From Nitrospirae bacterium GWC2_56_14 (GTDB lineage Bacteria > Nitrospirota > UBA9217), in contig MHDY01000122.1 of assembly GCA_001803705.1 (NCBI GenBank), positions 3,621-9,248 on the forward strand: DNA of 5,628 bases, in the 5' to 3' direction. The position numbers and the translations under genes are program-made. A model generated the notes under the pieces. The model was not told the DNA's origin. It did no database searches and saw only the letters and a list, made by a program, of their open reading frames with translations. This document shows positions 1 to 5,628 of the stretch, piece after piece; position 1 is the stretch's first letter, and the number at the start of each line of letters is the position of its first letter.

Positions 1-702
1 GTTGACCTCCGCTTCAAGGGGACGGCAACAGAACCTACAGGTCCTACCATCACGTTCAGTCCTTCGCAAGTTCATGTCGGCGATTCAGTGTTCATCGAGG
101 GTCGCCACATGCAAGTGCCGCAGGGATTGAAATGGTCAGGTTCGATGCCGGATATTACCGTGAAAGTTGGAAGCGTTTCTGCCGCTATCACCGACTTAAG
201 CGAACTTAAGCAACAAATAACCATCAAAGTTCCTTCCGTTGCACCCGGAAAGCACAAAATCTTTGTAAAAATCACTTTCTCCGGCTCATCAACAACGGTC
301 GCAAGTTCTGACTACCTTACCGTGTTGGGAACAAAGGATACGGCATCTCCCTTTATTAAAGATATTAAAGTCATTACCGAGCAATACGAGAACATAATTA
401 CTGACCCGGGCGGCCCAGTAGAACGGTATCGCATAAACCCCGGAGATTTGGTGACGATAGAAGGGGGAAATTTTGCTGTAAATCCGGCCGATAACTACGT
501 GACCGTAAAAATTGATAACCGCGAAATAGAACTTCCCGTGGTCTCGGTCAGCCAAGATGGAACCATGGTGCAGGTCCAGGCACCGGAAACAATGAGCATC
601 ATATCGGCAGGAAGTAAAGAAGCTACGTTTACAGTCTCCAAGCAGCTGGATGCCGGAAAGATCTATGCCGATGCTAAAGCTACGGTCGCGGTGAAACAGT
701 AA
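1..702 (+). CDS. IPT/TIG-repeat protein, 3' part (5' end outside window)
   Basis: The reading frame is open from base 1 and ends at TAA 700-702, giving 233 visible residues. The GTG at 88 is an internal codon, not the likely start, because residues before it already belong to the fold. Two IPT/TIG-like (immunoglobulin-type) repeats are visible. The first covers about residues 15-108, beginning PTITFSP and continuing with VGDSVFIEG. The second covers about 118-233, with the hallmark NPGDLVTIEGGNF followed by short beta strands and a PVVSVS...VQVQAP pattern. These are all-beta domains usually found in surface, extracellular or assembly proteins. No signal peptide or membrane segment is visible, but the N-terminus is missing. 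From the eCIS context, one possibility is the TIG tail of a Pvc16/DUF4255-type cap protein; this is inference, since the diagnostic N-terminal domain is not in the window. It could also be a cargo or surface adhesin-like component. TIG recognition is moderately firm; the specific role is not. Confidence 0.8.
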   Translation, partial: VDLRFKGTATEPTGPTITFSPSQVHVGDSVFIEGRHMQVPQGLKWSGSMPDITVKVGSVSAAITDLSELKQQITIKVPSVAPGKHKIFVKITFSGSSTTVASSDYLTVLGTKDTASPFIKDIKVITEQYENIITDPGGPVERYRINPGDLVTIEGGNFAVNPADNYVTVKIDNREIELPVVSVSQDGTMVQVQAPETMSIISAGSKEATFTVSKQLDAGKIYADAKATVAVKQ

Positions 703-705
703 AGC

Positions 706-855
706 ATGCAGAAGAGTCTCTGTCCTCCCCCGATGATCTGGCCGGGAATATGGTTTCAAGCAGAAAGAGACGGCTTTCCGCTGAGACTCGCTGGGAAATG
801 GCAAAAATCCAGGAGAGGGTGCATTAAGAACAACTCGAAACGATTGATAATGTAA
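706..855 (+). CDS. possible 49-residue small ORF filling the intergenic gap
   Basis: An ATG at 706 lies 3 bases after the stop of the TIG gene, and the frame runs to TAA 853-855, which directly abuts the ATG at 856. The product would begin MQKSLCPPPMIWPG and end NNSKRLIM, with a basic C-terminal half. It shares its frame with both flanking genes, so the gap is simply the stretch between two in-frame stops. In favour: exact tiling and the ATG-TAA-ATG junction, which would suit translational coupling. Against: no convincing Shine-Dalgarno before 706, a tryptophan/cysteine/proline-rich sequence that looks like a shadow, and a competing frame (678-827) that reads more like protein. I recognise no family. 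It may not be translated at all. Confidence 0.2.
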   Translation: MQKSLCPPPMIWPGIWFQAERDGFPLRLAGKWQKSRRGCIKNNSKRLIM

Positions 856-2865
856 ATGCTTACAGATGCCGAAACGCATATAGGCACACTGCGGATCAAG
901 AGTGCAGGGAGCGCTGGCATGGCCGCTCGATTTCCTATTGAGAACATGCTGAATGCAGCCCAAATTCACCCCCATGGGTTATCGCCCCAAGCGATAGTCA
1001 TTATTCGCAAGCTGCAGGACCCGCGGCCGGGCACACTGCGGCTTTCGAAAACAGAAATGCGGCCTCCGTGGGTATGGGAAGAAGCGGTGACGGCATCGAT
1101 CGACCGGCTTGCACGGGGAGCTGCGCGACCGGCCCTCGGTCATGTGCCGGATGATGCCGAAGCGGTCCTGTTCCTGGACCGGTCGGAACTGCTCGCCTGC
1201 CTTGCGCGCGACTGGTCACAGGGCAAGACCGTGCAGTGGTGGTGGAAAAGCCTGTTCAGGAACCCGGTAACCGCGGGCGTGCTCATGCACGAGCTGCTCG
1301 AAACGCCGGAATATTGTCCCGCTGTACTGCGCATTCTGGCGGAGCAGGGAAAGGCGGCATCGGTTGTCGCAAAACTTTCCAGGAACGAGGCGGTTGCGAT
1401 CTTACGCGCAATAACGCAGAAATTCTGGCTTGGAAAGGTCCAGGCTGCGCTTGAAGGGCAGCTCATTAATAAAGAAAAAGGCCGCGCGGAATCAACAGAC
1501 GACAGAGAAAAGGACGAGCCGGTTCTATCTTCCGGAACAGAGAGAACGACCAACCTCAATGAAGAGAGCGGCGCACAAAACGATACGTCTGATTTGAATT
1601 CAGAGAGACGATCGGCAGGCAGAAAACCGATTTCTCCTCCATGGCTCAGGTTCGTGCCCGAAAGCGCCGCTCCCCTCCTCGGTCCGGAACAACAGGCACT
1701 TATCGGGATCGGCCTGATGCTGACGCGGGCACCGGCGGAGATCAGGAAAAAATCGTTTGCTGTAGCGATAGGTCATTGGAAAGCGGCGGATTCGAGTCTC
1801 TCTGAAAAGAGGCAGTCGGAATCTAAAACCGGATCAAAAGAGCTGAACAGCAGGTCCGAACCATCCGCATGCCGTCATTCCGGGCTTGACCCGGAATCCA
1901 GTGACTTTTCAGCAGAACCTCTGGATTCCCGCTTTCGCTGGAATGACGAACGGACCAGCCTTACTACGGTGAGGCTTAGGGAGCATGAATTAGGAAAAGA
2001 AGAGTCTGTCGAGGAAAGAAAGACCTTTTCTCTTGTTGAAAGCGATTCGGCTATTCCCGATATTCAATCACCAAGGCAGCCTGAGGGGGCAGTGGAGACA
2101 GCTCCACCGGTTCTGCAGAACGAACTCGTAATCGAGACGGAACTGGGCGGGCTCTTCTATCTTATCAACCTTGGATTGTATCTCGGGCTCTACGGCGACT
2201 TCACCACGCCCCGCGCACCGGGTATTGATCTCGATATCTGGGACTTTGTCACGCTCCTCGGCCGCGAGCTTATGAACGACGCCGTGCCGAACGATCCTGT
2301 CTGGCCCCTGCTTGCTACATTCGCGGGCCGACGCGAGGGAGAAGCTCCGGGGACCGGTTTTGACCCGCCCGATGAGTGGCGGCTTCCTCCGGCATGGCTT
2401 AAAGCGTTCCCCGAGGAGGGTCTCTGGCGCTGGCATACGCAGGAAGGAAGACTCAAAGTCGTTCATGGAGATGGATTCCCTGTTCTCGATGTTCTGAGGA
2501 CCGATGAAGATGTTGAAGACCAGGTGGAGCGTGAGACGCGGGAATACACAGCAACAACGCCGTTTATGTTAAAGCGCGGTCCTGTTGCCGCACACGGGGA
2601 GCATGACGGACCACTTGAAATATGGCTCTGTCGTCATGTCCCGTATGTTCAGGCCCGCCTCATGCGCGCGCTCGGATATTCGATAGAGGAAAGGCTGTCC
2701 TTAGTCCTCTTCAGGCATCGCGCCAGGGTGCGCGTGACGGAAACGCATCTTGATGTGCATTTTGCCCTGGCCGATCTTCCCATAGAAATTCGGATAGCGG
2801 GCCTGGACCGGGATCCGGGGTGGGTGCCTGCGGCGGGACGGTATGTCAAATTTCATTATGAGTAA
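856..2865 (+). CDS. conserved eCIS-associated protein of unknown function (large, with expanded linker)
   Basis: This 669-residue soluble protein has no signal peptide or clear membrane helix. I recognise its end blocks from memory as a family accompanying eCIS ATPases; its biochemical role is unknown. The N-terminal block (about 1-200) contains LSPQAIVIIRKLQDPRPG (42-59), the AARP and AEAVLFLDRSELLACLARDW motifs (89-120) and a tryptophan run (WWW, 128-130). The C-terminal block (about 425-669) contains ELGGLFYLINLGLYLGLYGD (429-448), DPVWPLLATFAGR (480-492) and an ending PGWVPAAGRYVKFHYE. Between them lie two polar linkers, about 205-258 and 311-425, flanking a short helical island (261-308). 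Linker two holds a palindromic repeat translated in frame. The start is uncertain: ATG 856 follows an in-frame TAA with no Shine-Dalgarno, while ATG 919 (Met22) has AGGGAG seven bases upstream. I kept 856 because residues 8-15 look like part of the family's first strand. A tape-measure or scaffold role is possible but unproven. Confidence 0.85.
   Translation: MLTDAETHIGTLRIKSAGSAGMAARFPIENMLNAAQIHPHGLSPQAIVIIRKLQDPRPGTLRLSKTEMRPPWVWEEAVTASIDRLARGAARPALGHVPDDAEAVLFLDRSELLACLARDWSQGKTVQWWWKSLFRNPVTAGVLMHELLETPEYCPAVLRILAEQGKAASVVAKLSRNEAVAILRAITQKFWLGKVQAALEGQLINKEKGRAESTDDREKDEPVLSSGTERTTNLNEESGAQNDTSDLNSERRSAGRKPISPPWLRFVPESAAPLLGPEQQALIGIGLMLTRAPAEIRKKSFAVAIGHWKAADSSLSEKRQSESKTGSKELNSRSEPSACRHSGLDPESSDFSAEPLDSRFRWNDERTSLTTVRLREHELGKEESVEERKTFSLVESDSAIPDIQSPRQPEGAVETAPPVLQNELVIETELGGLFYLINLGLYLGLYGDFTTPRAPGIDLDIWDFVTLLGRELMNDAVPNDPVWPLLATFAGRREGEAPGTGFDPPDEWRLPPAWLKAFPEEGLWRWHTQEGRLKVVHGDGFPVLDVLRTDEDVEDQVERETREYTATTPFMLKRGPVAAHGEHDGPLEIWLCRHVPYVQARLMRALGYSIEERLSLVLFRHRARVRVTETHLDVHFALADLPIEIRIAGLDRDPGWVPAAGRYVKFHYE
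906..911 (+). promoter_or_regulatory. candidate ribosome binding site for an internal start at 919
   Basis: AGGGAG sits seven bases before the in-frame ATG at 919, which is Met22 of the large eCIS-associated protein. The upstream ATG at 856 has no comparable site, so this motif decides between a 669- and a 648-residue product. It lies inside the longer reading and could be chance. Confidence 0.35.
1873..1948 (+). repeat. dispersed palindromic repeat element inside a coding sequence
   Basis: This 76-base imperfect palindrome has outer arms CGTCATTCC (1873-1881) and GGAATGACG (1940-1948) that are perfect 9-base inverted repeats. Inner arms GGAATCCAG (1893-1901) and CTGGATTCC (1921-1929) also pair perfectly. 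Each half folds by itself: ATTCCGGG/CCCGGAAT (1877-1884 with 1890-1897, loop CTTGA), and ATTCCCGC/GCTGGAAT (1925-1932 with 1937-1944, one mismatch at 1930/1939, loop TTTC). The sequence matches a widespread dispersed bacterial repeat, usually intergenic, whose accidental translation reads HSGLDPES...DSRFRWNDE. Here it is read in frame as residues 340-365 of the host protein without a stop. The family identification is from memory; the symmetry is visible directly. Confidence 0.9.
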
Positions 2866-2879
2866 TTTGTCAAAAATCC

Positions 2880-2918
2880 GCTCCCCAGCGGGGAGAGGGC
2901 TGGGTGAGGGGGAGACGT
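2880..2918 (+). repeat. dispersed GC-rich intergenic repeat with small hairpin
   Basis: The block contains a six-base hairpin, CTCCCC (2881-2886) with GGGGAG (2890-2895) around an AGC loop, followed by a purine-rich tract GAGGGCTGGGTGAGGGGGAG. Its reverse complement resembles a common dispersed repeat (CCCTCACCCAGCCCTCTCCCC-like) whose spurious translation reads SPPHPALSPLG. It begins 15 bases after the stop of the upstream gene. There is no T-tract after the hairpin, so it does not look like an intrinsic terminator, though it could affect mRNA stability. Recognition is from memory; copy number in the genome cannot be seen here. Confidence 0.7.
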
Positions 2919-2968
2919 TCCGAGTATAGCAATATTCAAATCGTTCGTATTAGTCGCCACGCAGGACG

Positions 2969-2974
2969 AGGAGG
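2969..2974 (+). promoter_or_regulatory. strong ribosome binding site of the membrane-protein gene
   Basis: AGGAGG lies six bases before ATG 2981, close to the ideal Shine-Dalgarno and spacing. It is the only strong site in front of any gene in the window and fixes the start of the membrane-anchored protein. Confidence 0.85.
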
Positions 2975-2980
2975 AATAGT

Positions 2981-3934
2981 ATGCAAATTGATTGGAAGCT
3001 TCTTGTTGATCTTTTGACGGGTCTTGCATGGCCTGCGGTCGCTGTGTTTGCGCTATATTTGCTGCGCACGCCGCTGATCGAATTGGTGGCCCAGATCGCT
3101 CACAGGGCGAAGAAGTTATCTGTCTACAATGTATCGGTAGAGCTGGCCACATTACCGGCGTTGACGTCGTCATGGTCGGCGGGACCCGCCGATGTGCGAC
3201 AGCTGACATCATCTCAGATCTTTGATAGCGCTTCGCAAACGCTGTTCCAGGAACTTCTCGTGCCGAGAAAGGCTGACTACGCGGTCGTGGATCTTGGAAC
3301 TGGGGAAAGATGGCTTACATCGAGGTTGTATATTTTCGCCTTGATACTCGGCAAGGTTGCAGGGCTTCGTGCTTTTGTCTTCCTGGAGACACGGGGCGGG
3401 ATACGCCGAAGACTTTTGGGCACTGCGACACCTGCGAACATAATCAGGGGCCTCGCAGCGAAATATCCGTGGCTGGAAGAAGCGCACGTACGAGCGGCGG
3501 CATCACAGTATAACAACGCGCAGAATCAACCTTCGCTGTTTTATGGTAGCGAAACATGGAGAGTCAACAATTTCGTAAAAAATTTTGTTGAAAATATTCA
3601 AAGAATGACAACACCACCTCAGGATGAAGCAAATACGCACCTTGCACTCGGCACGTCACCCACGACGTGGGAGCGGACGCGCTGGATCAACGGCGAGCTA
3701 TTAGAGAAAGACCTGACCGGGATCCTTGATATGAACGCTTGGTGTCACGATGTTCCCGACAAGCCGCGCAGTGCTGTTGCAGAGGCTGTCCTCGCTCGGA
3801 GCAGTGATTTTGTAGCGCTTGTAGACGAAGATCGCTGTTTTGCCGGACTGGTTGACCGCAATGCACTGCTTGACAGGATGTGGAAAAATAAAGCCGCTGA
3901 GAAAAATAGTGATAGTTACTCGAATATCAGGTAA
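2981..3934 (+). CDS. membrane-anchored protein of unknown function with CBS-like C-terminal segment
   Basis: The product is 317 residues and the start is fixed by a strong AGGAGG. Residues about 8-28 (LVDLLTGLAWPAVAVFALYLL) form a single N-terminal membrane helix without a signal-peptidase site, so it is probably an inner-membrane anchor with a cytoplasmic bulk domain. The central part (about 96-165) has RKADYAVVDLGTGERWLTSR, a second hydrophobic stretch (115-135) that looks like buried strand/helix rather than a second span, and KYPWLEEA (161-168). This resembles a hypothetical-protein family that I can recall but not name. Near the end, SDFVALVDEDRCFAGLVDRN (275-294) resembles the second half of a CBS (nucleotide-sensing) motif; only one such half is evident, so a full CBS pair is not supported. 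It lies on the same strand as the eCIS-type genes, 115 bases after the previous stop and about 100 before the ATPase. Function is unknown: cargo, envelope attachment factor or unrelated insertion are all possible. Confidence 0.85.
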   Translation: MQIDWKLLVDLLTGLAWPAVAVFALYLLRTPLIELVAQIAHRAKKLSVYNVSVELATLPALTSSWSAGPADVRQLTSSQIFDSASQTLFQELLVPRKADYAVVDLGTGERWLTSRLYIFALILGKVAGLRAFVFLETRGGIRRRLLGTATPANIIRGLAAKYPWLEEAHVRAAASQYNNAQNQPSLFYGSETWRVNNFVKNFVENIQRMTTPPQDEANTHLALGTSPTTWERTRWINGELLEKDLTGILDMNAWCHDVPDKPRSAVAEAVLARSSDFVALVDEDRCFAGLVDRNALLDRMWKNKAAEKNSDSYSNIR

Positions 3935-4036
3935 TAAACAATGTCAGTATATAAATAGAAGAGGACGATTGGCTCTCGAATCCAGACACATGGTCACATG
4001 CTGTCTTTTGTTACAGATGGCATAACGGTATTCTCT

Positions 4037-5628
4037 ATGAACACAAATCCCTTCTCCGACATTCCGCCCACGCCGGCCGAACATTTCAAGCTGCTGTTCT
4101 ATGCCGCGGTGCTGCACGTGATCGAGCAGACCTCCTCCTCCTTTGAGTCCCGCGACGACATGCTCAAACGGTTTCCGTTCCTGATCGGTTATCAGAATGA
4201 GCTGGCGGAACGGGGCCTGGACGGTCGCTCCACGGATGAAGCGTCCGGCCTGTGGCAAGGCTGGCTTCAGGAATGGGAAAAATCGGCGGAAGGACATCTT
4301 CCGCTCCGGGCGCTGCAGGCAGCAGCGGGACTCGATCATCACGCTCTCACGCTTTTCCTTTGCCTCGGGCTGATCGAAGAAGAACAGCGCTTTGGCCCGC
4401 TTTTCGAGGCGCTTCACGGCGTTGCAGGCCAGCACCGGCCCACGCAGGGCCTCCTGAACAACTGGTGGTCCGGCGTGTCGGAGCAGGGCGACGGCCGATC
4501 GCTGCTCCGGCTATTTCAGGAACTCGGCCTCGTGAAAGTGCTGAATCCCGAAACCCCGCAGTCGGAATGGACGTTCCAGGTACCGGGAGCCTTATGGGAC
4601 CTGGCGCGCGGACAGGCCCTGGAGAGACCCGCCCCCTGGCTCCACTATTTGCCCGCGGAAAAACTGCATGCACTCGAAACGCAGGTCCTTCCTGAGAGCG
4701 TGTGCGCCATGATGGGGCCGATGCCGTCGTTGTTACGAACAGGCGAAGCCCGGGCGCTCATCGTGCGCGGGCCCCGGAACAACGGGAGAAAAACGCTCGT
4801 CGGATCCGTTGCCAGAGAGCTTGGTCTCGGTCTCCTGCTCGTCCGGGGCCTTCAGAAACCGGACGACGAACGCTGGAGCATGGTCGGTCCTGCTGCAACA
4901 GCGCTCGGAGCAATGCCCCTGATCGGCATCGAACCGGCTCCCGGGGAAAGCTTCGATATTCCCGCATTGAAATGTTATGACGGACCCCTGGGCATCGTGC
5001 TGGGGAAACAGGGCGGTATCACCGGACCCGGGGTGGAAAGCGCCCTTGCACTCACCCTGGAAATACCCGACAGCGAGGTCCGCCGCAGGCATTGGGCGGT
5101 CGCGTCCGTGTCCCGTCCGCTCAGTGATCCGGAAACGATAAGTGAGCGTTTCCGCATTACGTCGGGGCATATCAGACGTGCGACGCCGCTCGCCGCATCC
5201 TGCGCCGCCCTGGCCGGCCGCTCCTCGATCGAGCTCTCCGACGTGCGGGAGGCTTGCCGGGCACTGAACCGGCAGTCCCTGGACTCCCTGGCCACCAGGA
5301 TCGAGGTGTCGGGAGACTGGGGACAACTTGCGGTATCGGAGAGAACGGAGCAGGAGCTGCGGATACTGGAGGTCCGCTGCCGCAACCGCGAACATCTGCA
5401 CAAGCACATGGGTCCCGGCCTCGACAACCGGCTGAACGCGGGGGTGCGGGCACTGTTCACCGGTCCGAGCGGAACGGGCAAGACACTTGCCGCAAAACTG
5501 CTGGCCTCGGTGCTCGGGAAAGACCTCTACCGGGCCGACCTCTCGGCAACGGTGAACAAGTACATCGGGGAAACGGAGAAGAACCTGAACCGGCTTTTCT
5601 CGCGCGCCGAGGAGCAGGACGTCATCCT
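4037..5628 (+). CDS. eCIS-type AAA+ ATPase with tandem AAA domains, 3' truncated by window
   Basis: The frame is open from ATG 4037 to the window edge (530 codons plus two bases), with no stop. Residues about 8-225 are a helical, winged-helix-like N-terminal region, including LPLRALQAAAGLDHHALTLF (88-107). Residues about 237-420 form a first AAA-like domain whose P-loop is degenerate: ARALIVRGPRNNGRKT, with an arginine before the lysine instead of the usual GKT. Its lid-like tail runs ERFRITSGHIRRA to LNRQSLDSLATRIEV. The second domain (about 430 on) has a perfect Walker A, GPSGTGKT (476-483, bases 5462-5485), then YRADLSATVNKYIGETEKNL, the pattern of Afp15/Pvc15-type ATPases. The sequence stops just before the expected Walker B acidic residues. 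These ATPases are thought to act in particle assembly; the precise substrate is not established. No good Shine-Dalgarno precedes 4037. An in-frame ATG at 3998 would add 13 residues but has none either. The third-position GC is high compared with the upstream genes. Confidence 0.93.
   Translation, partial: MNTNPFSDIPPTPAEHFKLLFYAAVLHVIEQTSSSFESRDDMLKRFPFLIGYQNELAERGLDGRSTDEASGLWQGWLQEWEKSAEGHLPLRALQAAAGLDHHALTLFLCLGLIEEEQRFGPLFEALHGVAGQHRPTQGLLNNWWSGVSEQGDGRSLLRLFQELGLVKVLNPETPQSEWTFQVPGALWDLARGQALERPAPWLHYLPAEKLHALETQVLPESVCAMMGPMPSLLRTGEARALIVRGPRNNGRKTLVGSVARELGLGLLLVRGLQKPDDERWSMVGPAATALGAMPLIGIEPAPGESFDIPALKCYDGPLGIVLGKQGGITGPGVESALALTLEIPDSEVRRRHWAVASVSRPLSDPETISERFRITSGHIRRATPLAASCAALAGRSSIELSDVREACRALNRQSLDSLATRIEVSGDWGQLAVSERTEQELRILEVRCRNREHLHKHMGPGLDNRLNAGVRALFTGPSGTGKTLAAKLLASVLGKDLYRADLSATVNKYIGETEKNLNRLFSRAEEQDVI

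Noticed and set aside
289..975. Minus-strand open frame (228 codons) across the TIG gene end and the gap
   Set aside because: It is antisense to two plus-strand coding regions, has Cys/His/Arg-rich shadow composition and no recognisable motif.
1873..1948. CRISPR-type repeat or attachment site
   Set aside because: It is a single copy in the window with no regularly spaced units. The symmetry matches a dispersed palindromic element instead.
2881..2895. Hairpin as an intrinsic terminator after the large gene
   Set aside because: The six-base stem has no downstream T-tract and is followed by a G-rich run. It is better explained as part of a dispersed repeat.
2856..3212. Minus-strand open frame of 118 codons
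   Set aside because: Its C-terminal SPPHPALSPLG segment is the translated dispersed repeat, and the rest is antisense to the well-supported membrane-protein gene.
4008..4034. Promoter-like TTGTTA ... TATTCT before the ATPase
   Set aside because: The spacer is only 15 bases and the implied transcription start would fall at or after the ATG. The match is weak.
4252..4695. Plus-strand open frame of 147 codons
   Set aside because: It is an out-of-frame shadow inside the ATPase, with Arg/Ala/Gly/Pro-rich composition and no ribosome binding site.
4733..5407. Long minus-strand open frame (about 224 codons)
   Set aside because: It lies fully antisense to the AAA+ ATPase, whose conserved motifs prove the + frame. 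It has Ser/Arg/Pro-rich content typical of a GC-rich shadow.

Overview
This is a bacterial window of accessory-type DNA. All supported genes lie on the + strand, and the layout matches part of an extracellular contractile injection system (eCIS, the Afp/PVC-like phage-tail-derived particles). The assignment rests mainly on two genes. The AAA+ ATPase at the right edge ends in a textbook eCIS-ATPase block (GPSGTGKT, then NKYIGETEKNL). The 669-residue protein has N- and C-terminal blocks that I recognise as those of an uncharacterised protein family found beside eCIS ATPases. No sheath, tube, spike or baseplate gene is visible, so the call is partial.

Layout from left to right. (1) 1-702 is the 3' part of a gene whose visible product is two IPT/TIG-like beta-sandwich repeats. 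(2) 703-855 is a short gap. It is open in the same frame as both flanking genes (a possible 49-residue ORF ending in ATG-TAA, directly abutting the next ATG), but a second frame also reads like protein. (3) 856-2865 is the large eCIS-associated protein. Its middle is an expanded hydrophilic linker that contains an intact dispersed palindromic repeat, read through in frame. (4) 2866-2980 is a spacer with a second, different dispersed GC-rich repeat and a strong ribosome binding site. (5) 2981-3934 is a membrane-anchored protein of unknown function, placed between the eCIS-type genes. (6) 3935-4036 is a short spacer. (7) 4037 to the right edge is the AAA+ ATPase, cut off just before its Walker B motif.

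How the genes may work together (inference): the ATPase is probably an assembly or remodelling factor for the injection particle. The 669-residue protein is a probable conserved partner, and the TIG protein may be the C-terminal part of a cap/terminator or surface-exposed component. The membrane protein has no eCIS role known to me; it could be cargo, an envelope-anchoring factor or an unrelated insertion.

Organism: the two repeat types (translated signatures HSGLDPES...DSRFRWNDE and SPPHPALSPLG) are familiar from many proteobacterial, desulfobacterial and nitrospiral-type genomes, but they do not fix a taxon. Base composition shifts visibly along the window, from fairly AT-rich in the TIG gene to GC-rich in the ATPase, which suggests a mosaic locus.
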